Shown: positions 19,892 to 28,702, counted from the stretch's first letter. The stretch is 64,000 bases of DNA from Sneathiella chungangensis (GCF_009882935.1 NZ_WTVA01000003.1:30400-94399), one strand, 5' to 3'. Translations and numbers: made by a program. Notes: a model not told the origin generated them from the letters alone.

Positions 19892-20389
19892 ATGGCAAAG
19901 GATACGAAAAAAGCGGCAGCAAAGACGGAAAGCAAGGTCGGCCAGAATATCGCGATCTTCTGGCTGTTGATACTTTCCGGGCTTGGGATCGTTTTCATTC
20001 CGCCGACCATGATCGTTATCTTTGCCGGAATGATCCCGAGCCTTGTGGCGATTTTGCTGAATACCGAACGGACAGGCGGGATCGCGACGATGATCTCCTT
20101 CAATCTTGCGGGTGTGATCCCGGTTGTCGGCATCCTGTGGGAGCGGGGGCAGACCTTTAGCGAGGCCCTGAAGATTCTCTCCGACGTCTATATGTGGCTT
20201 GCCATGTTCGGCGGGGCGGGGCTGGCGGTTTTCCTCACCTGGGCCGTGCCGGTCGTCGTTTTCTCCGCCTATGAGCTGCAGGCCAAGGCGAATATCGCGA
20301 AATTGCAGAAGCGGCGTGCCAAGCTGATCGAGGAATGGGGCGGGCAGTTCGTCGCCGACATGAGAGACATCCCGAAAGCGCCGCAATAA
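19892..20389 (+). CDS. Polytopic membrane protein, partner of the pseudokinase
   Basis: A 165-aa protein of unrecognised family. A Lys-rich N-terminus (residues 1-17) is followed by about four hydrophobic segments (roughly 18-36, 38-57, 65-82 and 98-125) and a charged C-terminal tail with a helical QAKANIAKLQKRRAKL stretch. It begins 4 bases after the pseudokinase stop, so the two are almost certainly translated together. Both products have cytoplasmic charged parts and membrane anchors, which suggests a complex. No enzyme motif is visible. Confidence 0.7.
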   Translation: MAKDTKKAAAKTESKVGQNIAIFWLLILSGLGIVFIPPTMIVIFAGMIPSLVAILLNTERTGGIATMISFNLAGVIPVVGILWERGQTFSEALKILSDVYMWLAMFGGAGLAVFLTWAVPVVVFSAYELQAKANIAKLQKRRAKLIEEWGGQFVADMRDIPKAPQ

Positions 20390-20482
20390 TCTCATTCCCG
20401 GCGTCATGTTGAAGGACTGGAAATAATGCGCTCCTTTGGGCATAGTTCCGCGATACAAAAACCGCAACAAGGAAAGCTAAAA

Positions 20483-20842
20483 ATGACGGGACATGTTTAC
20501 TGGATCTTCGATTTGGAGATCAGGGACGGGGCGTATGACAAATTCGAAGCGCTGATGGGGGAGATGATCGCCGCGACGAAGGCGGACGAGCCGGGCGCGC
20601 TCAACTATGAATGGTCGGTGAGCGAGGACAAGAAAACCTGCCATATTCTGGAGCGGTTCGAAAATTCCGACGCGGCGCTGATCCATATGGGTAATTTCGG
20701 CAGCAAATTTGCGGCTCGCTTTATGGACGTGCTAACGCCCAGAAAAATGACTGTCTATGGGGACCCGTCGGAAAAGGTGATGAAAGGACTGTCACGGATG
20801 GGTGCGGTTCAAATGCCGTCGGTCGGCGGCTTCTCCCGTTAG
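20483..20842 (+). CDS. Antibiotic-biosynthesis-monooxygenase (ABM) domain protein
   Basis: A small 119-aa protein of the dimeric alpha/beta-barrel (ferredoxin-like) type. The pattern of a first strand (HVYWIFDLEI), then a helix with EALMGEMIAATKADEPGALNYEW, then HILERFENSDAALIHM is typical of ABM-domain proteins such as YgiN-like quinol monooxygenases. The ATG at 20483 with AAGGA upstream is preferred to the one at 20426. The C-terminal 20 residues extend past the usual domain. The substrate is not known. It ends just before a terminator shared with rpoH. Confidence 0.75.
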   Translation: MTGHVYWIFDLEIRDGAYDKFEALMGEMIAATKADEPGALNYEWSVSEDKKTCHILERFENSDAALIHMGNFGSKFAARFMDVLTPRKMTVYGDPSEKVMKGLSRMGAVQMPSVGGFSR

Positions 20843-20848
20843 AGACAA

Positions 20849-20880
20849 AAAAGGCGCCGCGGATAGTCCCGGCGCCTTTT
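20849..20880. terminator. Bidirectional terminator between ABM gene and rpoH
   Basis: AAAAGGCGCC (20849-20858) and GGCGCCTTTT (20871-20880) form a 10-bp stem with A and T runs on both flanks. It can stop transcription from both converging genes. Confidence 0.85.
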
Positions 20881-20902
20881 CGGTTGTTTGGCGGAGGCGG
20901 CG

Positions 20903-21781
20903 TCAGTTCAGCCGTTCTTCCATTACCTTGGATTTCATCGCCCGCTGCAGCTTCTCGAAGGCCCGCACCTCGATCTGCCGGACGCGTTCGCGGCTGATGT
21001 TGTAATGCTGGCTGAGTTCCTCAAGCGTCAGGGGCTCGTCGCGCAGGCGACGCTCCGTGAGGATATGCCGCTCCCGCTCATTGAGCACGTCCATTGCCTT
21101 CTCCAGCATGGCGCGGCGGCTTTTCAGCTCCTCATTTTCGGCATAGACGGTCTCCTGGTTCGGGGTTTCATCCTCGAGCCAGTCCATCCATTCGCCTTCG
21201 CTTTCGGCGCGCATCGGGGCGTTCAAGCTGTGATCCGGCGCCGTCAGGCGGCGGTTCATGCTGATCACCTCATCCTCGGTCACGCCGAGCTTCTTCGAGA
21301 TGGTTTTCACCTGCTCCGACGTCATATCGCCTTCGTCAATGGCCTCGATCTGGCCCTTGATCTTGCGAAGGTTGAAGAACAGCTTCTTCTGCGCGGCGGT
21401 CGTGCCCATCTTTACGAGCGACCAGGTGCGCAGGATATATTCCTGAATGGCCGCGCGGATCCACCACATGGCATAGGTGGAGAGGCGGAAGCCTTTCTCG
21501 GGCTCGAACCTTTTCACGGCCTGCATCATGCCGACGTTGCCTTCCGAGATCAGCTCGGCGATCGGCAGGCCATAGCCGCGATAGCCCATGGCGATTTTTG
21601 CGACCAGCCGGAGATGGCTCGTCACCATTTTATGCGCGGCCTCGGTATCGCCGTGATCCTTCCAGGCTTTCGCCAGCATATATTCCTCATCCGCTGGCAG
21701 CATGGGGAATTTGCGAATTTCCTGCAGGTAGCGGGACAGGCCGCCTTCCGGCGTCAGGACGGGTAAAGATTGCGTACTCAT
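20903..21781 (-). CDS. rpoH: RNA polymerase sigma-32 factor RpoH
   Basis: The heat-shock sigma factor of 292 aa. Region 2 is visible as HLRLVAKIAMGYRGYGLPIAELISEGNVGMMQA-type sequence (about residues 55-90), with YAMWWIRAAIQEYIL near 105. The RpoH box QKKLFFNLR (about 130-138) distinguishes it from RpoD and RpoS. Region 4 ends with the helix-turn-helix (LEELSQHYNISRERVRQIE). A 13-bp inverted repeat lies in its leader, which may influence its expression. It stands downstream of rluD on the same strand with a 117-base gap. Confidence 0.96.
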   Translation of the reverse strand: MSTQSLPVLTPEGGLSRYLQEIRKFPMLPADEEYMLAKAWKDHGDTEAAHKMVTSHLRLVAKIAMGYRGYGLPIAELISEGNVGMMQAVKRFEPEKGFRLSTYAMWWIRAAIQEYILRTWSLVKMGTTAAQKKLFFNLRKIKGQIEAIDEGDMTSEQVKTISKKLGVTEDEVISMNRRLTAPDHSLNAPMRAESEGEWMDWLEDETPNQETVYAENEELKSRRAMLEKAMDVLNERERHILTERRLRDEPLTLEELSQHYNISRERVRQIEVRAFEKLQRAMKSKVMEERLN

Positions 21782-21828
21782 GGTCAGGACCCTCTCTATC
21801 TAGTGGCACCCGGTTTTTGTCGTCTTAT

Positions 21829-21899
21829 ACGCCCAAAAAACGGGCCCGGATTATTCCTGTCTACAGGGAAACCGTGGCATTTCTGTGTTTTTTGGGCGT
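21829..21899. repeat. 13-bp inverted repeat between rluD and rpoH
   Basis: ACGCCCAAAAAAC (21829-21841) and GTTTTTTGGGCGT (21887-21899) are exact reverse complements separated by 45 bases. The right arm touches the rluD stop codon and the left arm lies in the rpoH leader. The loop contains a smaller CCTG-TAGA-CAGG stem on the minus strand. In RNA this would make a long stem-loop upstream of rpoH. It lacks a GC-rich stem followed by T, so a plain terminator is less likely. Confidence 0.6.
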
Positions 21900-22870
21900 T
21901 ATCCCCGGAATGCCTTGATCAGTTCCCTCAAGTCAGATGGTAAATCTACCTCAAATTTCAAGCGTTTGTCTGTGACGGGATGCACAAAACCGAGGGTTTC
22001 GGCATGGAGGGCCTGCCGACTGAAATTCATGATGATTTTCTGCCTGTCTTCGGGCAGCGCGCTGATGCGGCTGCGCCTGGGACGGCTGTAGAGTGGATCG
22101 CCGACAAGTGAGTGGCCGATATGGGTCATATGGACCCGAATCTGATGCGTACGGCCGGTCTCGAGCTCGCAAGAGACAAGCCCTGCGATATCGCTGAAAT
22201 TCTCCTCCAGGCGATAGTGGGTGAGGGCGCTTTTCCCGCCTTTTGTCACCATCGCCATGCGCTTGCGGTTATGCGGATCGCGCCCGATATTTCCCTCGAT
22301 CTCGCCGCTCGGCGGATAGACGCGGCCCCATACGACGGCCTTGTAGCGGCGGTCGATATCATGGGCAGCGAAAAGATCGGCGAGGCCCTGATGCGCGGCG
22401 TCGTTCTTTGCGACCACCATCAGGCCGCTGGTCTCCTTGTCGATGCGATGAACGATGCCCGGGCGCTTGACGCCGCCGATGCCGGACAGGCTGTCGCCGC
22501 AGTGCGCCAGCAATGCATTGACCAGGGTGCCGGACCAGTTGCCGGCCGCCGGATGCACCACCATGCCCGCTGGCTTGTTGATGACGATCAGATGCTCATC
22601 CTCAAAAACGATATCAAGGGGGATATTTTCAGGCTCCGGTTCGCCCGGAACGGCCTCCGGCACCGTCACCCTGTATATATCGCCCGCCCGCACCTTGCGG
22701 GACGGATCGGTCACCTGCACCGCATCGAGTTCGACCATCCCCTCCTTGATCAGCGGCTTGATCCGGCTTCGCGAAATGTCGGAAAGGGCGCCGGCCAGCA
22801 GGCGGTCGAGCCGCGTACCCTCATCGGCGGTTGAAACTTCAACTTGATGTTGACCCTCATTGGATGGCAT
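21899..22870 (-). CDS. rluD: 23S rRNA pseudouridine synthase, RluD family
   Basis: Isomerises specific uridines (1911, 1915 and 1917 in E. coli) in helix 69 of 23S rRNA. An N-terminal S4 RNA-binding domain (about residues 15-65, GTRLDRLLAGALSDISRSRI) precedes the catalytic domain. The catalytic Asp is in HRIDKETSGLMVVAKN (about 140). The family motifs GRTHQIRVH and GDPLY follow. At 323 aa it is normal. It is divergent from the small membrane-protein gene at 22913. Confidence 0.93.
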   Translation of the reverse strand: MPSNEGQHQVEVSTADEGTRLDRLLAGALSDISRSRIKPLIKEGMVELDAVQVTDPSRKVRAGDIYRVTVPEAVPGEPEPENIPLDIVFEDEHLIVINKPAGMVVHPAAGNWSGTLVNALLAHCGDSLSGIGGVKRPGIVHRIDKETSGLMVVAKNDAAHQGLADLFAAHDIDRRYKAVVWGRVYPPSGEIEGNIGRDPHNRKRMAMVTKGGKSALTHYRLEENFSDIAGLVSCELETGRTHQIRVHMTHIGHSLVGDPLYSRPRRSRISALPEDRQKIIMNFSRQALHAETLGFVHPVTDKRLKFEVDLPSDLRELIKAFRG

Positions 22871-22912
22871 ACAAATGAACCAGATTACCTTGAATACGTG
22901 TAGGGTGCCGTC

Positions 22913-23296
22913 ATGTCAGACCAATCGGATCAGGATCCCGGTCCAAATCTCACCTTGTTGAAATGGGTTGTCGGGATTCTCGGCTTCCTGATCGTCCTGT
23001 TTGCCGGCATCATAGCGGTTACCATATTTGCCCGCCTGACAGCAACGGAAACCGAAACACCGCCGATGGAGGACGAAGCCGCCCTCCCGGCGTCCCGGGG
23101 CGCGCCGCTTGCGGTGTTCGGCGATATCCGCCTGCCGATCCCGGACGATATGGATGTGCTGGCCCTGACCCCGTCGCAGGAGCGGCTGTTCGTCACCCTC
23201 GGGACCGAAGGTGCGGCGCGGCTCATTCTGGTGGTCAGCCTGAATGACGGCCGGGTTCTTGGCAGCTTCAATCTTGAAAAAGATGGCATACAATAA
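22913..23296 (+). CDS. Small single-pass membrane protein (DUF6476-like)
   Basis: A 127-aa protein with a short acidic N-terminus, one membrane segment (about residues 17-40) and a C-terminal domain of about 65 residues in which PDDMDVLALTPSQERLFVTLG leads into a two-strand repeat ending in DGRVLGSFNL. I recall similar small proteins next to rluD/rpoH in other alphaproteobacteria, but the family assignment is from memory. The function is unknown. It lies 42 bases from the divergent rluD start. Confidence 0.65.
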   Translation: MSDQSDQDPGPNLTLLKWVVGILGFLIVLFAGIIAVTIFARLTATETETPPMEDEAALPASRGAPLAVFGDIRLPIPDDMDVLALTPSQERLFVTLGTEGAARLILVVSLNDGRVLGSFNLEKDGIQ

Positions 23297-23348
23297 GAAA
23301 TAGACCGTTCCGCGATGAAACGGACGGTGAAGGGAGGGGGCTGCCGCC

Positions 23349-24392
23349 ATGGTGAAGACCGGAAATCTTGTGAATTTTGCAAGCGATAACGCGGCGCCCG
23401 TGGCGCCGAAAATCCTTTCCGCGATCCAGAAGGCGAATGGTGGCGCGATGCCGAGCTATGGCAACGATCCGCTCACCAAGGGGGTCGAGGACAAGCTGAA
23501 GGACATATTCGAATGCGATCTGCGGGCCTTTCCTGTCGCCACGGGAACGGCGGCGAATGCGCTCAGCCTCAGCGTCATGGTCCCGCCCTTCGGCGCGATC
23601 TACTGCCATCGTCTGGCGCATATCGAGCAGGATGAATGCGGCGCGCCGGAATTCTATACCAATGGCGCGAAGCTTGTCCCGCTCGACGGTGACGGCGGCA
23701 AGCTCGCGGCGACGGAGCTCGAGCGGGTTATCGCATTGGCGGGGGCGGGCTATGTGCATCATGTGCAGCCTGCGGCGATCTCGATTACGCAGGCGGGCGA
23801 ATGCGGCACAGTCTACCGCCCCGACGAGATTGCCGAAATCGGGCTCGTCGCCCAGAAACACGGCCTCGGCCTGCATATGGACGGCGCGCGTTTCGCCAAT
23901 GCGCTCGAATTTCTCGGCTGCGCGCCCGCCGATATCACCTGGCGGGCAGGGGTCGATGTGCTGTCTTTCGGGGCAACGAAAAACGGCGCGATGGGCGCGG
24001 AAGCGGTGGTCTTCTTCAATATGGAGCGGGCGCGGGAATTCGAGTTCCGCCGCAAGCGCGGCGCGCATCTCTTCTCCAAGATGCGCTATCTCTCCGCCCA
24101 GCTCGATGCCTATCTTACCGACAATCTCTGGCGGAGCCTCGCCGCGAATGCCAATCGGCAAGCTGCGCGGCTCGCCGCCGGTATCGCCAATACCCCGGGC
24201 GCGAAACTTCTCTATCCGGTTGAGGCCAATATGATCTTCGCGAGGTTGCCGGAGGTTGCGCTGGAATGCCTCGCGGTGTCCAACATCCTCTATTACCGGA
24301 GCGGGCAGGACAGGGAAGGGAATGTCCGGCTTGTCACCTCCTGGAACACGAGCGAGCATGACATTGATCATCTCTTAAAGGTAATTGCCTGA
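23349..24392 (+). CDS. Low-specificity L-threonine aldolase family protein
   Basis: A fold-type I PLP enzyme of 347 aa expected to cleave threonine or allo-threonine and related beta-hydroxy amino acids to glycine and an aldehyde. The N-terminus NFASDNAAPVAPKI, the HRLAHIEQDECGAPEF segment and HMDGARFANA (PLP Asp) match the family. The Schiff-base lysine is in FGATKNGAMGAEA (about residue 214). The neighbouring serine genes may share a glycine/serine context but are 9 kb away. It begins 52 bases after the small membrane protein. Confidence 0.88.
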   Translation: MVKTGNLVNFASDNAAPVAPKILSAIQKANGGAMPSYGNDPLTKGVEDKLKDIFECDLRAFPVATGTAANALSLSVMVPPFGAIYCHRLAHIEQDECGAPEFYTNGAKLVPLDGDGGKLAATELERVIALAGAGYVHHVQPAAISITQAGECGTVYRPDEIAEIGLVAQKHGLGLHMDGARFANALEFLGCAPADITWRAGVDVLSFGATKNGAMGAEAVVFFNMERAREFEFRRKRGAHLFSKMRYLSAQLDAYLTDNLWRSLAANANRQAARLAAGIANTPGAKLLYPVEANMIFARLPEVALECLAVSNILYYRSGQDREGNVRLVTSWNTSEHDIDHLLKVIA

Positions 24393-24498
24393 AAATAGCG
24401 GTTTTTTCCGAAATTTTTTACCGCAGGTTTGATTTCGCGGCCGCCAGCCGCTATTCAGGGCGGAGGCAATTCAACGGAATCGACGGAGCGGGACCAAA

Positions 24499-25683
24499 GT
24501 GCAGGGTATCCAGGATTTATGGGAGATCGTCAAAGACGTCTGGCAGGAGGGCTATGCGGGAATTGATTTCAGCTCGCTGATCATCGCGCTCGGGATCATC
24601 GCGCTTGCACTGATGGTCCGCGGTATCTTCACCCGCTTTGCCATCAACCGCATCATCGCCTACGCGCAGCGCTCCGACAGCAAGGTCGACGACGAACTGG
24701 TGCTGGCGCTGAAAGGACCGATCCGATTCATTCCCGTGGTGATCGGCGTCTATTTCGCGCTGGAAGTCCCGGAATTCGGCGATGATCCGGAATTTTCCGC
24801 GGCCGCCGGCAAGATCGTCCGCTCCCTCATCGTCTTCAATATTTTCTGGGCTCTCTATTGCTCGGTCAATCCGCTGACCTTCCTTCTGGGCAAGCTGGAG
24901 GAGCTGTTCTCGGCCGAGATGGTCGGCTTCCTCGTCAAGATCATGAAGGGGATCATCGTCGGCCTCGGCGCGGCGACGATCCTGCAGCTCTGGGGCATCC
25001 AGGTCGGGCCGATCATCGCCGGTTTCGGCATCGTCGGCGTCGCCGTGGCGCTGGGTGCGCAGGACCTGTTCAAGAACCTGATCAGCGGCTTCCTGATCCT
25101 TGCCGAGAAACGCTTCAAGGCCGGTGACTGGGTGCTGGTCGACGGGGTTGTCGAGGGGACGGTCGAGAATATCGGCTTTCGCTCCACCACGATCCGCCGA
25201 TTTGACAAGGCGATCACCATCGTGCCGAACGCGACCTTCGCTGACCGGGCGGTGACCAATTTCACCGAGATGACGCATCGGCGCATCTACTGGAAAATCG
25301 GCGTTGAATATTCGACGACGGTGGCACAGCTTCAGCAAATCACGGACAAAATCCGCGCCTATCTGCTCGGCAACAAGGATTTCGCCCAGCCGGACGAGGC
25401 GCTGATGTTCGTCGTTACCGACAGCTTCAACAACAGCAGCATCGATATCATGATCTATTGCTTCACCAAAACGACGAAATGGGGTGAATGGCTCGATATC
25501 AAGCAGGATTTCGCCTATGCCATCAAGGCGATCGTCGAACAGGCGGGCACCGGATTTGCCTTCCCCTCCATGTCGATCTATCGCGGCATCGGCGCGGCGG
25601 AGCCCGATCCATTCATTCCGCCGGAGGGATACAAGGACGGCTATGCCCTCTCCAACGGGGGGGACGGCTACGGCAACGCCTGA
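24499..25683 (+). CDS. Mechanosensitive ion channel, MscS family
   Basis: A tension-gated inner-membrane channel that protects against osmotic downshock. The protein has 394 aa, longer than E. coli MscS (286). Hydrophobic segments are at about 22-42, 72-90, 95-120 and 145-170. The pore helix is AGFGIVGVAVALGAQDLFKNLISGF, with the Ala/Gly packing pattern typical of TM3. The beta domain with GDWVLVDGVVEGTVENIGFRST follows, then VPNATFADRAVTNF and the cytoplasmic alpha/beta domain. The start is GTG at 24499. Its end overlaps the convergent tusA-like gene by 16 bases. Confidence 0.92.
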   Translation: MQGIQDLWEIVKDVWQEGYAGIDFSSLIIALGIIALALMVRGIFTRFAINRIIAYAQRSDSKVDDELVLALKGPIRFIPVVIGVYFALEVPEFGDDPEFSAAAGKIVRSLIVFNIFWALYCSVNPLTFLLGKLEELFSAEMVGFLVKIMKGIIVGLGAATILQLWGIQVGPIIAGFGIVGVAVALGAQDLFKNLISGFLILAEKRFKAGDWVLVDGVVEGTVENIGFRSTTIRRFDKAITIVPNATFADRAVTNFTEMTHRRIYWKIGVEYSTTVAQLQQITDKIRAYLLGNKDFAQPDEALMFVVTDSFNNSSIDIMIYCFTKTTKWGEWLDIKQDFAYAIKAIVEQAGTGFAFPSMSIYRGIGAAEPDPFIPPEGYKDGYALSNGGDGYGNA

Positions 25684-25937
25684 TTAGGGTCTTGAGTCTG
25701 GGTTTTCGGCGTCTTGAGGATGATATATTCGAAGAGACCGGCGGTTTCGCTGTGTTTTTCAAGGAGATAGCCGCTGACATCGCAGAAATGGCGGAAATCG
25801 ATGATCGAGGCCGGGTCCGTCGCATGAACCTTGAGCCGCTCCCCCTCCTTTAGCGACTTCATCGCTTTTTTCGCCTTCAGGACCGGCAGCGGGCAGCTCA
25901 GGCCCGTGGTATCGAGAAAATGCGGGGTTTCAGCCAT
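25668..25937 (-). CDS. TusA-like sulfurtransferase
   Basis: An 89-aa sulfur-carrier protein of the TusA/SirA/YeeD group. The CPLP motif with the reactive cysteine is at residues 15-18 (SCPLPVLKAKKAM). The rest follows the IF3-like fold. The ATG at 25937 is chosen over an upstream start at 26006, because the family N-terminus begins here. Targets such as tRNA thiolation or molybdenum cofactor sulfur supply are possible but not shown by context. The C-terminus (TPKTQTQDPNQALP) extends slightly beyond the domain. Confidence 0.88.
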   Translation of the reverse strand: MAETPHFLDTTGLSCPLPVLKAKKAMKSLKEGERLKVHATDPASIIDFRHFCDVSGYLLEKHSETAGLFEYIILKTPKTQTQDPNQALP

Positions 25938-26091
25938 TTTGCCTTCATTTCTGTGGGTTTGACGGGGTTCCAACGGCAAGATAACCTTCTGCAATGCGCA
26001 TCGCAACTTATGATTTTCCGCGCTGTCGCCGTCATCGAATTAACCTTTTCTACACTCTATTCTGACAAAATTCGCCTCTAGGGTCCGCCCT

Positions 26092-27426
26092 ATGGACTTA
26101 CGGAATTTGATGTGTGCAGTTAAAGACAAGGTGACGATGCGGAACCGGATGGGTCATCCGTCGGAAATCAATCCCGACTACTTTAACCAGGGCAGAGCAA
26201 CGGACGAGAAAAAGCCGTATCCTGCGTCGGGTGAGGTGAAGCATTACGAAATCGGCGAGGCCACGAGTTTCCTAAGACCCTTTGGCAAGACCTACCACGA
26301 AGCCCTTGAAAACCTTATCACCGGCAGTATCCAGATCATCGGTCTGGACGAGGTGAAAGCGCGCTATGCCGAGCAATGGGGCAACATCAAAAGAAATGTC
26401 ATGGAAATCGCCGAGGCCTTCATCAGCCGCAAGCTGGATCGCCATGATATCTTCGTTCCGCTCGATGAGGGGCATTTTGCGCTGCTGTTCGCCGATGCGA
26501 CGCGCAAGCAGGCGCTGGAACGCTCCAAGGCGATCGCGCAGGACCTGGTGAACAAGCTGTTCGGCGAACTTCCGGGCGGCGAGTTGATCTCCGTTGAGGC
26601 GGCGATGCTCAAAATCGAGGATTTCGAAGGCCTCGACAAGATTCGCTCCCTCGAAGGACTGGTCAAATGCTTCCGCGAGGCGATCGTCAAGGCGCAGACG
26701 CGGGAGGAGCGCGACTTCCAGGAACGCGAGATGGAACTCTCCGTTCGCTTTCGTCCGCTGATAAATCGCCGCAAGGGATTTATCGGCATGTATGAGGCGG
26801 TGAGCATCAAGGAAGCCGAAGGCAAGCAGGAAGACGTGGCCTCCGATGACCCGCTTTTCAACGGCTCGCCCCGCCTGCGCGCCGAGATGGATTGCGTGAT
26901 TCTGCGGGAGGCCGGGAGTTTCATCGAAAAGCTTGGCGCCCAGGGCAACAAGCCGGTGATTTTCCTCTCCGTTCATTTCGAGACGCTGGCCAACAGTTAC
27001 TTCCGGAGCAAATACGCCCGCCTTCTTGCGGCGCTGCCCAAATATACGGAACGCCATGTCCTCCTCAATGTGCAGGATATCGCGCCGGGCGTGCCGAACA
27101 GCCGCTATCGCCAGATTTTCACCTCCCTGCGCCAACTCGTGCTGGGTTTCACCTTCGAGGTCGGGCCCAGCTGGAACGAATTCGGCGCCATTCGCGATTT
27201 GCCCATTCTTGCCGTCACGCTCTCCGGGCATGAGAGCCTGCAGATTTCGGAGATCGAGGGATTGTTCGAGCGGGCGAAGAAGAACGGATTGAAATGCATC
27301 TGGCGCTCCGTCGATAACGATGCGCTGGCGCGTGCCGCCTTCAAGATGCAGGTCGATTATGTCAGCGGACCGATTTTCGGCGCGGTCCAGACCGCCCCCG
27401 CCAAGCCCTTTTCCCTGCCAAAATAA
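26092..27426 (+). CDS. Degenerate GGDEF/EAL-like protein, function unknown
   Basis: A 444-aa soluble protein. Residues about 70-215 resemble a decayed GGDEF domain: DEGHFALLFADATRKQALERSKAIAQDL sits where the active signature and following helix would be, with no GGDEF sequence. Residues about 235-440 resemble an EAL fold: VRFRPLINRRKGFIGMYEAV matches the first strand region, where EALLR would be expected, and DYVSGPIFG matches the closing motif. The Glu of EAL and other metal ligands are not evident. Catalysis of cyclic-di-GMP turnover is therefore unlikely, and binding or partner recognition is possible. The ribosome-binding site is weak (AGGGT), so the start could lie a few codons downstream. 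Confidence 0.5.
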   Translation: MDLRNLMCAVKDKVTMRNRMGHPSEINPDYFNQGRATDEKKPYPASGEVKHYEIGEATSFLRPFGKTYHEALENLITGSIQIIGLDEVKARYAEQWGNIKRNVMEIAEAFISRKLDRHDIFVPLDEGHFALLFADATRKQALERSKAIAQDLVNKLFGELPGGELISVEAAMLKIEDFEGLDKIRSLEGLVKCFREAIVKAQTREERDFQEREMELSVRFRPLINRRKGFIGMYEAVSIKEAEGKQEDVASDDPLFNGSPRLRAEMDCVILREAGSFIEKLGAQGNKPVIFLSVHFETLANSYFRSKYARLLAALPKYTERHVLLNVQDIAPGVPNSRYRQIFTSLRQLVLGFTFEVGPSWNEFGAIRDLPILAVTLSGHESLQISEIEGLFERAKKNGLKCIWRSVDNDALARAAFKMQVDYVSGPIFGAVQTAPAKPFSLPK

Positions 27427-27442
27427 GCCTTGGGCCAGACCC

Positions 27443-28702
27443 CTAGGTCCGCGTCAGCAACGCCGCCATCTCGACATGCGGTGAAAAGAGGAACTGGTCG
27501 ACCGGCTGCACCGGGCCGAGGCTGTATCCGCCATCGATCAGCGTTTTGACATCCCGCGCGAATGTGATCGGATTGCAGGAAATCGCCATGACTTTGGGGA
27601 TGTCGCTCTTTGCGATTTCCTCGGCCTGCACCTTGGCGCCGGCGCGCGGCGGATCGAACAGCAACCCGTCATAGGCATTGAGCTCATCGGCGATCAGCGG
27701 CCGCTGGAACAGATCACGGGTCTCCGAGGTGACGGGAAGGATGGCCCGGTTGGCGGCGGCCTGTAGGGAGGCCGTCAGTTCCGCATCCCCCTCCACCGCA
27801 TGGACGCGGGCGGCCCCGGCGAGGGGGAGGGAGAAGGTGCCCGCCCCGGCAAAGAGATCGGCAATCTGGCGCGCGCCGTCAAGGCCCGCCATCGCCGCCG
27901 CAATCAATACCTGTTCCCCGGCTTCCGTCGCCTGCAGAAAGCCGCCGGGGGAAAGCGCCACGGTAATGTCGCCAAGATGAATGTCGGGGCTGCGGATCGT
28001 CGCGATCACCTCGGGCAGGCTGCGGTCCGTCTGCCGCCAGGCGAGGCGGGCGAGATTATGGGTGCCTGCGAACCCGGCAAGCGCCTCGCGCATCTCCAGA
28101 CCGAGATCGATTTTGGCGGTGATCATCAGATCTATGCCGGTCTCCGTCGCGGTTGCCGTAATCTTCGCCTCGCTGTTGCGGGGCAGCAGGGCGGGCAGCG
28201 CCGCCCTGAGTGGTTTGACGAGCGCTAGCAGTTCCGGCGCGATCAGCGGGCAATCACCGACATCGAATATCTGGTGGCTCTTGCGCAGGTGATAGCCGAT
28301 CATCACCCCTTTCTTGCGTTTCGCGGCGATAAACTCGACGCGGCGGCGGCTCGCCAAGGGGCTGGTCATTGTGGGCCGCACATCGGCGTCCTCGATCCCG
28401 GCGCGTGCAAGGCAATCAATGATCCGCCGGCGTTTCCATTCCGCCGTGAAGGCCGGGGTCAGATGCTGCAACGCGCAGCCGCCGCAGGTGCCGAAATGAC
28501 GGCAGAGGGGGGCGGTGCGATCCGCTCCCGCCTCAAGAAGATCGCCGAGCTCCCCAAGCGTGCCGTTGCCGCGCGCCTCCACCGCCGTTGCGGTCACGCG
28601 ATCGCCGGGCGCGGTGAAGGGGACGTACCAGGTCTCGCCGCCCTGAACGGCGACGCCGTCGCCGCTCGCGCCGATATGATCGATGGTGAGGTCAACGGTC
28701 AT
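27443..28702 (-). CDS. 23S rRNA (uracil-5-)-methyltransferase RlmD/TrmA family
   Basis: A SAM-dependent RNA methyltransferase of 419 aa making 5-methyluridine. A TRAM-like N-terminal domain comes first (about 1-50). The cysteines in CRHFGTCGGCALQH and a further Cys in VGDCP mark the [4Fe-4S] cluster of the RlmD group. The SAM motif DLFAGAGTFSLPLA, DPPRAG and the nucleophile Cys in AISCNPITFARD follow. The ATG at 28702 with GGAG upstream is preferred to a TTG at 28714. It overlaps the end of tlyA by 11 bases. Last gene of the dxs operon. Confidence 0.88.
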   Translation of the reverse strand: MTVDLTIDHIGASGDGVAVQGGETWYVPFTAPGDRVTATAVEARGNGTLGELGDLLEAGADRTAPLCRHFGTCGGCALQHLTPAFTAEWKRRRIIDCLARAGIEDADVRPTMTSPLASRRRVEFIAAKRKKGVMIGYHLRKSHQIFDVGDCPLIAPELLALVKPLRAALPALLPRNSEAKITATATETGIDLMITAKIDLGLEMREALAGFAGTHNLARLAWRQTDRSLPEVIATIRSPDIHLGDITVALSPGGFLQATEAGEQVLIAAAMAGLDGARQIADLFAGAGTFSLPLAGAARVHAVEGDAELTASLQAAANRAILPVTSETRDLFQRPLIADELNAYDGLLFDPPRAGAKVQAEEIAKSDIPKVMAISCNPITFARDVKTLIDGGYSLGPVQPVDQFLFSPHVEMAALLTRT

